Source: Polytrichum commune | Taxonomy: Eukaryota; Streptophyta; Polytrichopsida; Polytrichales; Polytrichaceae | DNA: 64,000 nt | NCBI GenBank assembly: GCA_950295325.1 | Contig: OX485803.1 | Location: 6,200,001 to 6,264,000, forward strand | Direction: 5' to 3' | Shown here: piece by piece, positions 23,031-34,494 of the stretch | Numbering within the stretch: position 1 is the stretch's first letter | How the letters are laid out: each line of letters begins with the position of its first letter | The notes under the pieces: generated by a model | Told to the model about the DNA's origin: nothing | Seen by the model: only the letters and a program-made list of their open reading frames with translations | The model's database searches: none | Position numbers and translations under genes: made by a program

Positions 23031-23615
23031 TTAATGAATATTGTGTTTCATGTTTCTCCAAACAAGCATCACTGCATTCCAATTGATGTTTTCAATTGGA
23101 ATATTTGCACATGAAATGCGCATCAAAGCATCTAAAGTTTCTAACTTCAACCTAGTGCGTAGATGACTTTTGATAAGGTTTTGTTTAGAAAAACCCCTAT
23201 CACATATTGCAGTGCTCACTGGAATCATCATAACTCTTCTCCACAAGTTACTCAAACCATGTCAATTAATTGACCACTCTGGAGTGGTACATGCAAACTC
23301 CCAAGCTTCAAATAAAGACTTATTTGGGATCATCTCTCTCATGGTCTCCACCATCTCCAAACACTCACCCTGACACCGATCTTGTTCTTCTTCAGAAGTC
23401 TAAAACTTCACAAACAACTTTTCCAACCACTCTTCAGTAATACGAGTTCTCTCATCATCATTTGCTGGATAGAGATTGGGACTAAAGAACCTCCATGCAT
23501 TGAAGATGCCTAAGTCTGGAAACATGTTATTCAATGCATCCACCACCCTTTGTACATACTCTGCCCCAATGAATAAAGCAGAATTGAAGGAAGATACTAT
23601 TGTTTCCAAGTGCAA
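23031..23615 (-). pseudogene. hAT transposase C-terminal fragment (dimerisation domain)
   Basis: Read on the minus strand, one frame from 23615 to 23031 is recognisably hAT transposase (ZNF862/TTF-type), interrupted by two in-frame stops (near 23400 and in the stretch just before 23255). The last segment has VMMIPVSTAICDRGFSKQNL and LETLDALMRIS, matching the conserved hAT dimerisation motif with its S-x-x-CERxFS-like core. The N-terminal zinc finger and the catalytic D/E region are missing. In full elements the protein cuts and pastes hAT ends; this fragment cannot. Confidence 0.85.
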
Positions 23616-23871
23616 TCAATCACATGCCGACATCTTTCGGGTTATCTTTATCAGTTTTTTTTTTTTTTTTTTTTTTTAACCTTTTCATGGACGGGTTGGT
23701 TTCGAAATTACCGGTTTTGAGACGGGTTGTTTTTTCTTTAACCTTTCCATGGATGGGTTGGTTTTGAAATTACCGGTTTTGGGACGGGTTGCAATTTTTT
23801 TTGCCTTTCAATTCGAGGTTTTTGGACGTGGACGGGTAAAAACTTTGTGAAAAAACACCCCTGGCCGGGTC

Positions 23872-25289
23872 ACATGGGGTCCCAAGTCTCAAGTCCCAAC
23901 ATGGAGGCGAAGTCCAAACTTTTGAGCCTCAAGACATCATTCAAATATGGTTGATTATCATTGAAGTCAGTTCTTGATTATAGTAAGGAAAAATGTTCAC
24001 GGGACGTATGTTGAGAGTGTGGTCTAGTTTTTTTGCTCGGCCCAGTTCTCAACACAAGTCTCAAGCCTCGCCTTCCAAAAGTGTTACCATGTAGGCATTT
24101 GTGGCATACTTGGGACTTAGGACTCGGGACTCCATGTGAAGTGGTGAGTCCCAACTTTCACACTCTCGATGGTTGAGATTGCAAGGATTTACTTCAAGTG
24201 GCTTGGGGATAAGGACTTGGGACTCCATGTGAACCAGCCCTCACTTTGAACTTTGTGGGCCACCACTACATGTTACGCCTTACTAATGGCAAGTTTGCAC
24301 CAAAGGCATTAGGCAATGGCTCTTAAATGACCATGGTACCATGTTTTCAGGATGAGACCATAGAGATGTTCATGGATTATAGCCCGAAGTCTTTTGGAGG
24401 GCACAAGCCGTTAGTGTAAACCCAAATTTCCGTTGCAAATTCTATCGGGCTTATCTTCAAGAGCCCTTGTGAAAAAATATCCCTACAATCCCAACCAACA
24501 TTATCCATGCTTGCCATGTGGAATTCCATGTAGATTTTTCATCCACTGAAAACATTATGAATTGTGGTCCAAAATTACCCTCATGGAAACCTAAAGTGGA
24601 GGCCCATGACACTCTCAACCAAGGAGAATTCAAAGATTCTCAATAGGCATGGCTTAATGGCTTCCGTGTAAACATGCCCTAAGTGTTGCTCGTGGGTTTT
24701 CGTCGGTCAAACTTGGATTCCCTCTTGAAGACGATTTCAATTGTTTATGAGGGTCCACAATGGCAACTGATTAAATAAAGTTTATTGAGGTCTAGTGCTT
24801 TTCTATTCCACTTTATAGTTTTGAATAGTCGTGAAGTTTGAGGTTTTGAAATTGCATTCGCAAGTTTGGTGAGTCTAAAGAGTTTCAACCACATTTATTG
24901 CATGATTTTTTTCCTTTTTCCTTTTCCTTTTTTCCACCAAAGCTTCAAATTTACATACCATAGCTAAAAACTTGACCTTAACATGGTATTCTCATACATG
25001 ATGTTATATACTTTGTAAAACTTTGTGATATTGGATTTGTATCACAAATTCTATGATGTAGTGGTGACATTTTGGGTATAAGAAATGTTTGATCATTTGG
25101 AAATAGGCTAAGGCAAGGGCCTTATCGGGAGTTGGGTCAAGTTTACAAACGGTTTGGTTTTTTAACACCTCCCGAGTGGGTAATAATAATAAAAACGATC
25201 CCCCTTATGAGTTAGTTGTTGATTCGTCCCAATTTAAGCTCAATATACTAATTGAAGGTATGTATTCCCAAGTTAAGGGCGGCTTAAAC
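23872..25289. other. Intergenic, no gene seen
   Basis: Mostly AT-rich sequence without coding signal. A weak match to the end of the Harbinger-like family (GCTTGCCATGTGGAATTCCA, near 24508) suggests an eroded copy. Confidence 0.35.
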
Positions 25290-25390
25290 ACATGGGCCTT
25301 ACCCCGGATCCCATGGGAGCTCCAAGGTTAAGTTGGAATAGTACTCGGATGGGTAACTTTTCTAGCACTTGATTTCTGGTGCACCCTACC
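25290..25390 (+). pseudogene. 5S rRNA-derived sequence (degenerate)
   Basis: Blocks match the order of plant 5S rRNA: CCGGATCCCAT, GAGCTCCAAGGTTAAG, ATAGTACTCGGATGGGTAAC and finally CTGGTGCACCCT. The first 25-30 bases are poorly conserved, and the C-box region is altered, so it is not a functional 5S gene. It may be a lone 5S pseudogene or the 5S-like part of a Cassandra-type TRIM LTR, which carry such sequences in plants. A second LTR was not seen nearby. Confidence 0.65.
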
Positions 25391-25759
25391 ACCTATGATC
25401 CAACCAATCATAGTGGAGGTATATGGGTGAATGGGATATTTTCAACCAACCATGTGGGAACCTAGGGGCCTGCCCTTGGGGTAGATAGGTGCCGCCTGGC
25501 TTGTCTGCGCCCATTCATGATGTTCACCTTTGAAAGAAAATACTAGTAGTCATAGGGGCCCTCTAGTTCTTGTGATGTCTATTTTGGGATTGCAAATAGC
25601 TTCAGACCAACTCGAAAATGAAGCAACAATACCATAATTTATGTCAGTGGCAACATACCAATCTTCGGTTTTTCCCTTCCCAAGTTAGAGATTAATTTAT
25701 CGTAAAATAGTGATCTCCGGGCTCTACAGTAATAATCATCGTTTTCAACCTCCTCTCGT

Positions 25760-26210
25760 TAAGGTAGAACAACGGAAAATGATGAATGACCACTATTGGT
25801 ACATGCACTAAGAGTGGACTAATTAATGTGTGGACCCAAAATAGCTAATTGAAAAAGTGATGGCCTGTAAGGATGCAGTGATTGGCTTGACAGGTCTTAT
25901 TTCACAACACTTGAGATCACTTTTAGGTGCCATTGAGTTGACTGTTATGCCTGCATTCGTATGCAACGTAGGATATTTTCATGCTCGAACTAGGGAAACT
26001 CTACAATACAAGTAAGGGGTTTGACTAACTTGCCTGGTCGGGAAAATGGAATTGATTATTTACGTGGAATAAAATAAAATTACGAAACAACTTGCATTCC
26101 TCATCATTTTCTCTACTCCGACTTTGAAAAACATTGCACAAATTTCAAGGCACACTTTGTGGCCGAATCAACCTGTTTCCACTGTCTTTTCTAACTTAAC
26201 TTAGGTGTTG
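25760..26210 (+). repeat. Dispersed repeat, about 0.5 kb (copy 2)
   Basis: Direct-orientation relative of 20125-20645, with the same block order but only one unit of the 17-bp GGATGCAGTGATTGG motif. No coding capacity is recognised. Confidence 0.7.
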
Positions 26211-26467
26211 TAAACATTCGCCCATTTTGGAGCTCTCCTCCAAGCCTATTCCTCACTCCTTGTGCCTATTCATGTACCTATTGTGCCCACAGACAGTTTT
26301 TTTGTGGGTTTGAATGGAAAGTGGAGGTAGTTGACGCGCCGCATATACCCATACAAAGGAGACATACCTTTCGAATTCCCTTCTCGTGTTTGGAGCCCAC
26401 CATGAAGTGCATAGTGTAACTCACAAGCGGAATTCTTGAGGTAGGTTAAGCAAATATGTCGTGGTCC

Positions 26468-26636
26468 ATGGTCCAAGATGACCCTAAACTACCAGCGGAT
26501 AGTGGAGAGGCACCTAAAACCAAAAGGATTAGTTGGTGGTTTGATTCCCAGCTGTGAAATCTTCTCTCTACTTGACAGGAAAATTAGCCAGGTGGTCACG
26601 CGCCTCTTGTGTTTCTAAAAAAGAAAAAGAAAATGG
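26468..26636 (+). mobile_element. tRNA-derived SINE (copy 1), 14-bp target duplication
   Basis: The head has a pol III box A-like AGCGGATAGTGG and a box B-like GGTTTGATTCC. The body CTCTACTTGACAGGAAAA and GCCAGGTGGTCA is shared with two other copies, and the tail is A-rich (AAAAAAGAAAAAGAAAA). Flanks ATATGTCGTGGTCC (26454-26467) and ATATGTCGTTGTTC (26637-26650) are a 14-bp target duplication with two differences. Confidence 0.85.
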
Positions 26637-26650
26637 ATATGTCGTTGTTC

Positions 26651-28136
26651 ACAACTTCATGGAGATGGAAGGGGGTTGTCACATACAAGTGTACCTCTCA
26701 TCCAACTCCAACAAAAAACTTAGACGTGGTTTATGGCCGGTTCATCTTAAATGGCTTTTGGATAAGACTAATACGGGGCCTTTATAAACTATTGCAGTGT
26801 TAAATCAACTAGGTATAGTAAATGATCTCTAGGTTGCATACCATTTCAGAGATTTTGTATTGGATGAATGAGATTTACACTTGTATGGAATAATGTCCTC
26901 TCACCCTTTATGGGATATAGTTTTGTGGTGTCTAGGTAAACTTACTCAGTGAAATGAATGCGATGAAATTGATCATAAAGATTCAAGAAACCAAAAGACT
27001 TATGGGACAAGAAGTACATCAAAGAGGGATGATGATAAGATTCCTTTGATTGCTCTTGGAAAATTGACAATGTAGAAAAAACACATGTACACACACACAC
27101 ACAGGTTGAATAAGATCCCAAAAAATCATAAATGCAAAAGTAGTACAATGAAATTATGTTAGATGAATTGGCCCTCAACCTATGGGAGGTAATATACATA
27201 AGAGTCCCTTCATCCAAGATGGACGAGTTTGCCTAGAACCCAACAAAGCCCAAAGCCCAAATTTATGTTGCCGATTCTTGACTAGCATGTCAAACTAAAT
27301 GCTTTCGTACAATATTTGTTTTCCCCATTAGAAAACAAACCACCATTAGTCGGTGAGCAGACTATGGCTGTTGTGTATTACCGACCAACGTAACTTAACA
27401 TTTTTATGGCTTCATGGAGTTGTTGTCATGTCTCCGGAATCACGCATGTGTATTACAATCTTCTTCAAATCATGCTAGGTGATTTTTTATATTCTTTCAA
27501 TCCTCACGTAGTCCATGTATGAGGATTGTTGGCTTGAGACTCGATGTTGGGTAGAGAACTAAATAAACAAACTTATGCTCATAATATTTCACAATGTTAC
27601 TAAGCCCATCGGGTTCTTTATACCCTTTCTAAAGGGGGAGGCATAGGTCCTAGGTTACCTCACATGCTTTTATTCATGGCTATGATTGCCGACTATGTAC
27701 TAGTTGGTGTTAGTGCCAATGTGCCTCAACAGGTGCACCATCTGATGGAGCCCCTAGCAATGGCATGGTGCAATACTTTAGTATATAAGGCACCTTGAAT
27801 CCCATATTCCTTGTAATTTCAAGCCCGGATTTGCATTAGTTTTTGGTTCAATGGCAGGTTGAGCAATACTCAAGTTGAAAACTATTCATATTGGAAGGGG
27901 ATGCCAACATAAAAGGAACATTATGCCCCAACAAGTTTTGAAGTTGATGCTCTTTTATATATTTTAGTATTTGTATTTGAAAGCGATGGGAAGATGACCT
28001 TCCATTAAGGTAGATGAGGCTAATTCAATTAGCTTCCTTAATTGAGCACCTATTTTTGGATCCTAATACAACCGCTTTAATTCATTGGGTGAGTAATACA
28101 TGGTCATTTAGTTGATGGCTTGATGATGTTTGGGTT
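26651..28136. other. Intergenic, no gene seen
   Basis: Around 26790-26910 lies an eroded relative of the GAGGGAATT MITE family (GATCTCTAGGTTGCATACC). An (AC)n tract lies near 27092-27104. No coding exon is recognised. Confidence 0.35.
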
Positions 28137-28212
28137 AGTCGCCTCCACATGAATCAAACTACATCCACCATCCTCCATAATGCGGAGTGCTATCCACTGA
28201 GCTAAGACACGC
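28137..28212 (-). pseudogene. tRNA-like sequence with pol III boxes A and B
   Basis: On the minus strand, TAGCTCAGTGG (box A, 28195-28205) is followed 35 nt later by GTTTGATTC (box B, 28151-28159). Between them is a possible anticodon arm with a CTCC/GGAG stem. The D stem and acceptor stem are imperfect and the loop lacks the expected U33. It is more likely a tRNA pseudogene or the head of a different SINE than an active tRNA gene. Confidence 0.5.
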
Positions 28213-28274
28213 TTGATTTGTGTGCTCAAGATGGACAAATTAGGAGGCGGCATGCAACTATGAGATGTTGACCA

Positions 28275-28424
28275 CATTACATTATCTAGATCCATAACAA
28301 TGTTTTGTGGGATTGACAATATTCCATGGAATATTCCCATATAAATTCGAATATCGTGGAATATTCTCTAGAATATTGTCAGTTCCGCAAAACATTGTTA
28401 TGGATTTGAATAATGTTATGCAAC
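28275..28424. mobile_element. Palindromic MITE of about 150 bp, CATAACATTATTCA-type ends
   Basis: The core arms at 28290-28335 and 28360-28405 are near-perfect (ATCCATAACAATGTTTTG against CAAAACATTGTTATGGAT). Outer ends ACATTATCTAG and TTGAATAATGTTATG extend the pairing. It is a strong fold-back with no coding capacity. Confidence 0.8.
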
Positions 28425-29574
28425 TTGTAATGTGGGTATTCTATAACAGAAAAAACAATTCGGCGACATTTTATCTAACATGTGACCGGTTTAGAGACAT
28501 AAGACAACCAATATTGGCATTAAACTTAGTTTTCATTGGCAAACAAGTCATGTAGAATTTGCTAATAATATTGACCACTTAAAAGATATGGAACGATAAA
28601 AGTGTCCCCCCTATAACATCACATTGGGAAGTAGAGAATCTTTGATTTCGGAGCCCAAATCAACACCATCCTCAACTCCAATTTTACAGATTTCAAATTC
28701 TTTGGTCATGATTTGCAATTGCTAACCTCTCAAGCTTCTAATGCTCGAATACACTGGCTAGATGATTCCAAATAGCTAGAGGTGTCCACATTAGCCTCAC
28801 CTACCTTAGCTTCAGGTGCAAACAAGGTCTCACAAAGTGTGTGAAAGATGTTATTATGCACTTGTCATAAAGCTAGAGTTACACGGAAGTGGTACCTCAA
28901 GTACTTTTCAAGAAGACGCAATTTAAGTTACCTTACTTCTCATAGTACAACCCAAGAACAAAACAAACTTGATAGGACTGACTATACTCTATGGTTCACT
29001 TATGAAAGTAGGTACTAAGCCACCTTTGTCCCTCATGACCATGCGAACATGGATTGGAGGCGGTGAACAAACATCGCATTTCAGTTTCAAACGAACATTG
29101 ATTTATTATTATTATTATTTATTTATTTTTAAAATTTTATTTTTCCTCTTCTTATTTCTACTTCTCGTGCACTTGTAGTGCAAGATATTGTATGATACCA
29201 TGCCCACACCAGGGTTAGTTGCTGCTCTTTAACATTAGGAGGAGTCCCTCTTAATAGGGAAAGTTAATTTCTTTCCAAAATTTACTACTACCACAAAGTG
29301 TTTTTGTCCTACTCACAATACCCTTGCTGAATGTAATCAAGTATTGCACTTTTGCCAATGCATATATGACAAGAACTCCTATCAAGATGGAAACTCTCCC
29401 ATTGGTGTGGGCAAGTCGATGATCCTAGTGTGGGCATGATATAAAGTTCATGAGTAACTAGAAGCATTGGTTTCCAAAATGCTTTTCTACACTTGTGTGT
29501 TGCCATTTTGACCAGTTCATTCAGTGGCAGTGTCCGGAGTGAGTTTTGGCCATAATTGGTCTATATCCTAGTGT
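28425..29574. other. Intergenic, no gene seen
   Basis: It contains a TTA/TTTA-rich run near 29100-29150. Short ORFs only, none with a recognisable domain. Confidence 0.35.
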
Positions 29575-30439
29575 TCCCAAGTACAACCGATTACATGTCG
29601 ATATCTTTCGGTATTTCTTTATCAAATTGAGGTATATTCTATAAATTCCTCCAAAATGATGGGTAGTTTTTTGTTTGTTTGTTTGTTTGTTACTCTTGAA
29701 CTTCCAATATGTTATTTCTCAAACTTAATTGGTTCATCTTTAGCAAGGCTCGGGGAGAAGCGGCGGTTAGTTACAGATGAACCGGTTGAGTTTGAGAAAT
29801 AACTAGTCGAGGTTGGAGGCCTCAGGAGAGTTACCGATCGTGTTAGAGGACTCTATAGAACATACCTCAAATGAATAAAGAAAACCGGAAGATGTCAACA
29901 TATAACCAACCGGTTGGATTTAGAATCACTGGGATCTTTACCGACTATGCCTCAAAAACTTCCCAGACACTAATTTGTAACTAGCGGCCAATTCCCCCCG
30001 CCCCCCGGTTCATTGTCTAGTGCACTGCTCGGGGAGAACCGGCGGTTAGTTACAAATGAACCAATTGAGTTTGAGAAATAATTGATTGAAGTTCGAGACT
30101 TTAGGAGAATTACTGATCGTTTTAGAGGAATGTACAAAATACACCTCAAATGAAGAGAACAAAACCGAAAAATGTGAACATGTAACCGACTGGATTTAAA
30201 ATCACTAGGATCTTGCCCGACTATCCCCAAAAACTTCATGGGCACCAATCTGTAACTACCCCCCCCCCCCCCCCCCGGTTCGAGACTTCAGGAAAGTTAC
30301 CGATCGTTTTAGAGGAATATATAGAATACACCTCAAATGAAGAGAACAAAACCAAAAATGTGAACATGGAACCGACTGGATTTAAAATCACTAGGATCTC
30401 GACCAACTATCTCCAAAAACTTCATGGGCACCGATCTGT
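29575..30439. repeat. Cluster of hAT-type MITE copies, one inverted, two in a C-run tandem duplication
   Basis: A reverse copy (about 29575-29743) abuts a forward copy (29744-29972), making a palindrome around GGTTCATC and GATGAACCGGTTGAG. A second forward copy spans 30023-30247 and a 5'-truncated third about 30281-30433. Copies two and three end identically and run into ATCTGTAACTACCCCCC, with 18 consecutive C at 30259-30276. This indicates local segmental duplication, not separate insertions. All belong to the CACTGTCCGGGG family at 57230, 58135 and 60394. Confidence 0.75.
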
Positions 30440-30465
30440 AACTACCCCCCCTCAGATGCAGTACC

Positions 30466-30535
30466 CATACACTCGTTCCTTGCTGGATGCCTAAACCCTT
30501 GCCTCCAAGGAACTAGGGTACGGGTTGGTTAGCCC
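30466..30535 (+). repeat. Short fold-back repeat (copy 1)
   Basis: CCCATACACTCGTTCCTTGC followed by GATGCCTAAACCCTTGCCTC is shared with 56004-56120, where the same unit is a clearer hairpin. No coding signal. Confidence 0.6.
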
Positions 30536-32187
30536 CAGACCCGGTTCATGGTCCGGTGCAACACCTGGTTGGTGGACAGTTAGCTGGCGGAACTATCGAA
30601 GCCTCAAACAGACACAGATTCCTGCCCAGGCCTCCGTGGTGGAGTGTGTAAGAAGCGGCGCATGTAATAAAGGTGTCCATTGGGGAGTTGTCCTCCTTTC
30701 CAAAAAGTCTAGGGACCTACTTCTTATTATTATAAGTTAGTTGTTATAAGTGGGCCTAGTGGGTGGGTGGGTCTACCGAGCATGAATCTAACCCCATAAT
30801 GTCTATTATTAAATATGAGCTCTTGAGCATCTTGTTGAGGTAGGTTCTTCATGCACCGAGTGAGAGAGAGAGAGATTGTCAATGATCGGGGAGAACCGAC
30901 AGTTGGATACATATGAATTGGATGTGGGGCTGATCACACTGGCTAGTTCAGACACCATTTGTCAGCATCTCCGGATGTAATAGTGCGAAAACATCTAATA
31001 CTGAAAATAATCCCTAGCAATTTCGCAGCTGGAAATGGATGGAAAGTTTGGTGTGATCGGGACGTGAGTTTGAGAAATAAGCGGTTGAAGTTGGATGGAT
31101 GAGAAGAGAGAGGCATGCTCGTAAACGACAATCCCCTCCCTCTCTCTGACGATCTTGGGGTCTCTTCTTGTTAAGAAAACACCAAGACAAAATTCTAGAT
31201 CGATCAACATTATAGTAGGTAGTAGGAGTGTTTAACTCAAACTAGTAATTTCATCATCATCACAACTTCCAATATATGAGAAGTGTTTGGTGGTGGACAC
31301 AATTACTTGTCCAACAATGGGATTGGTCCAGGACGCGCGGGGGGGGGGGGGATAAGTTGTTAGAGGGGGCAACGTGGGTAGTGGCCACATGTCTAGTGCG
31401 ATTGCCTGTGTGTTTGAAAATGTCTATCGTGCTTGTTAAGACCGGATGAATGTCATCCATTCACTCTCCGGTTTCATCCATAGCTTAATAAGCATACCTA
31501 CCCGACTGGTCCTTAATAACCAGTTAAGTCACAGTAGGTAGATAGCGATAAGGTAGATGGATGATAACTCCAGTCACACTATAAACCTTAACCTGAGTTA
31601 ACCAATTGTCTTCACCCCTATATAATCTTAATGGAATAGAGCTCCGGCTAATTCTTTGATGCTCATACTTTGTGTTAATGCTTGTTATACTTTGTGTTTT
31701 TGCTTGTCTCTCAACAGTGTTGTAGTCATGGTCCCCCGAACCAACTGATTAGTAAAGAAGGAGTCCAAGCGAGAGAGAAGTGAGAGTACGGAGACTTCAA
31801 TGATGCTCTTACTCTTTGATGCACTCACACTCCAATTATCCCTTGCAATTCCCTTCCTTTTCTCACATTTGAGGCTTATAGCTTTTGTTGAGTTTTCTCA
31901 AGTTCTTATGCCGAACTCTTTAAATCTTTGGTGAAGGGCATAGGATATCCTTGACCAAAAATTGTACCGTTTGGATAACATGCATGGGTAAAGAAAAAAT
32001 CTTAGCGGGTAAGGACCATACAAGATACTATATACAAGGTACAAGGTACTAGACACAAAGATACTAGATACAAGATAGTGGGTATAAAGGTGGATATTGT
32101 GCTCGGAAAATATTTCCGGTAAGGATACCCTACATATGCCATTACCCATTTGATGTGAACACCCACCTTGCAAAATTGGAACCAGAG
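30536..32187. other. Intergenic, no gene seen
   Basis: Fragments of the hAT-type MITE (GATCGGGGAGAACCGACAGT near 30885; GTTTGAGAAATAAGCGGTT near 31068) and of the GAGGGAATT MITE (near 31095-31130) are visible. A G run lies at 31339-31351, and a loosely repeated TACAAGATACTA tract lies near 32020-32080. Confidence 0.4.
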
Positions 32188-32310
32188 CGGTTCGGATCCC
32201 GGCTGTGAAATCTCCTTTCTACTTGACGGAAAACTTGCCAGGTGGTGAATTGCCTCTTGTGCTTTGGCGCTAGCCTGTCGGCCTTCTGTCTCAAAAAAAT
32301 AAAATAAAAA
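32188..32310 (+). mobile_element. tRNA-derived SINE (copy 2), 5'-truncated, 11-bp target duplication
   Basis: The element starts within box B (CGGTTCGGATCCCGG) and keeps the family body CTACTTGACGGAAAACTTGC and an A-rich tail. Flanks TGGAACCAGAG (32177-32187) and TGGAACTAGAG (32311-32321) match at 10 of 11 bases. The truncation at the 5' end is the pattern left by incomplete reverse transcription. Confidence 0.85.
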
Positions 32311-32321
32311 TGGAACTAGAG

Positions 32322-32542
32322 TTGACTACAAACCTTACCCACATACCACTCAAAATAGGTATTCAAGTAAAAAGAGGACCACATAAAGGCCACGTACATT
32401 TGCACCGCATTCCCGGTTCCTTACTCTAAACATACAAATGTGTGGCAAATTTTAACAAGATGCTAATGCACTTGAGGCTCTATATAATAAATCGATTGAT
32501 GATTGGTTAGAATTTTTAGATTGTAGTATATCAAGGAAAGTA
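32322..32542. other. AT-rich spacer
   Basis: No gene or repeat copy recognised. Confidence 0.3.
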
Positions 32543-32760
32543 CACTAAATAATGTATATAGTGTCACTTACTATTTGAAATTATGCAATGCTATGTTTAT
32601 TTATTATATATCTCATATTTTATCAATAAATGTCAAATTGGTTGTATGGACATTATGAAACATTGACAACTTTACTTGATTAACAAATAAATAAATAGTA
32701 AAAACTTATAAGCATTGTGTAACTTCAAATGGTAAATTACATTAAATGTCATATTTAGTG
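32543..32760. mobile_element. MITE of 218 bp, CACTAAAT inverted repeats, TA duplication (copy 1)
   Basis: The left end CACTAAATAATGTATATAGT and right end ATTAAATGTCATATTTAGTG continue as inverted repeats of about 50 bp, including ACTTACTATTTG and its mate. TA flanks both sides (32541-32542 and 32761-32762). Length and ends match the copy at 36506-36725. Confidence 0.8.
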
Positions 32761-32762
32761 TA

Positions 32763-33214
32763 TAACAAAAAACAAAACTTTAATCTCTATGTCTAAACTT
32801 CACTTAATAAGCAAGATACTTTGATTTGTATCATAATAGATGTCTACAACCTATGTGTATAGTATATGTACTGTACCTATTTATAGACAATAAAAATAAT
32901 GGATGTATTCTCCGGAAAAAATAAATCATCCATACGTTCATTCGCGGACAAATGTATGGGCCAAAAATGCCAATGAAACTAAAAACTCTGCTCCAAGACC
33001 AAGCTAACAAATTAAGATCAACTCAAGTAAATGGCATGAATGAGATTTACTCAAGCACACAACAATCCACACTAATTCACATACTGATGACATAAACAAC
33101 TTTATGGAGTCTTGACTCTTGCTAACACAAATCACATTGAATGAATCAATACCTAGTATTTAACCAAGTTAATTTTATTTACTCAAGTGATGCAAATGCC
33201 ACAAAGAACAAAGA
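32763..33214. other. AT-rich spacer
   Basis: No gene or repeat copy recognised. Confidence 0.3.
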
Positions 33215-33613
33215 GCAAGCCCAGTCATTGCCTGCATCCGCATCCGGAAACAGAAAGTGGCCTCCATCCGGGATGCAGATGCAGTTGCAGGTAAGTTGGC
33301 CAATCATGCCGAATTCTTTAGCAGGATAGATAATTACTTTAGCCTGAACTACCCCTGTACCGGAAGCCGGGCATGCAAAATTCTTTTAGTTGGATTGTCT
33401 TATATGGCAAGGTATCTTAATGATGATTAATTTATTCAGATAGCTACCTCCCTGCATAAGTCGACGTTATGCAGGGAGGGCGTCAATTCCTACAGAGTTT
33501 TTCATCCGTAGTTGCAGTTATATGGGACCACTGGGCGTTATTCCTGGATCTGCATCTGCATCGCGGATGAAAAAATGCAGATGCAAATGCGGATCCAGGA
33601 CCATTGGGCTTGC
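33215..33613. mobile_element. MITE of about 399 bp, GCAAGCCCA inverted repeats
   Basis: The left end GCAAGCCCAGTCATTGCCTG then CATCCGCATCC mirrors the right end GGATCCAGGACCATTGGGCT then TGC, about 32 bp per arm. Inside, GATGCAGATGCA-type motifs recur near both ends (33271-33290 and 33560-33590) as subterminal repeats. Flanks do not give a clear target duplication. Confidence 0.75.
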
Positions 33614-34494
33614 CCTTAGCATGGTAAATAGTGTGGACATAACTATAGTGTGAGTTACGGCATTCTTGTAGTGTGGTCCACAATAGACAATGTGCAACCT
33701 CACTCACAACTGTCATACCTTGTGACTCTACCATCTTCTTCCCCTAGTTTAAAAGTTTTTTCAATTGCACACTATTGTCAATCCAATAATGTTATTGTAA
33801 CCTACAACGAGAACCTCTGACATTAAATGGTGTGGGTTGAGAATTAGTATGCACCCACAATATTATTCTTAACTTTTTGAGTTTGGAAATCAACTTGATA
33901 GTGTGGCTCACACGAATTAGCATAATTAAGTTTCATTTTTTATGGTATTTGGTGTCACGCACACTATTTGTGAAGGGTGTACTAGTGCATGGAGGCCTAA
34001 AAATGTCACGTCCATTAATTGTCAACATGATATCACTTGGTGTTCCTTGGTTTAGATAAATTCTTACATTATGACATTTATTATAAGACATTGGAGTACT
34101 TGAGATCATAATTTTCTGTTGTAGCGTGCAAGAGAAAGTTGTTGTTGAGGATCCTAATGCCAAGTGTTTGCACTAATGTTGAACTTGTTGATCATTAGTG
34201 TAACTTAGGCATAGACCTCATAATAGGGTAAGTGACACTAGCATGGTAGAACCGGTGCCACTAAATAACATAATAATCTACACTGATATGTACAATTAGG
34301 CTCCTTTACAAATAAGTTGCCTCTTTACGCATGCAAATCACCTTGGGTCATAATTAGATCATAAAACTTAAGACTTTGTTCATTCATTTGTATAGCAACC
34401 ACAAAAAAAAGTATTTTGTGTTTATAAACTATAGTAGTAAATGCTCAAAATAATGTGGCATTGACAACCTTCATTTGGATACTTTCTCATTATG
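33614..34494. other. AT-rich spacer
   Basis: No coding region recognised. Short ORFs only. Confidence 0.3.

Larger units (their letters stand above)
22202..23863 (-). mobile_element. hAT transposon, internally deleted, perfect 8-bp target duplication
   Basis: The left end CAGTGGTGATTTTTCACAA and right end TTGTGAAAAAACACCCCTG are inverted repeats starting CAGKGGTG, the classic hAT end. Both sides are flanked by the identical 8-mer GCCGGGTC (22194-22201 and 23864-23871). Subterminal motifs ACGGGTT and ACCGGTTTTG recur several times at both ends, as expected for transposase-binding sites. At 1662 bp it is too short for a full hAT, and only the C-terminal transposase region remains (23031-23615, minus strand). 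A fold-back has inserted or formed at about 22776-22935. Confidence 0.9.

Noticed and set aside
28137-28212. Functional tRNA gene
   Set aside because: Box A and B are good, but acceptor and D stems do not pair and the anticodon loop lacks U33.
30213-30494. 93-codon ORF in the MITE cluster
   Set aside because: It runs through a poly-C tract and MITE sequence; the frame is an accident of the repeats.
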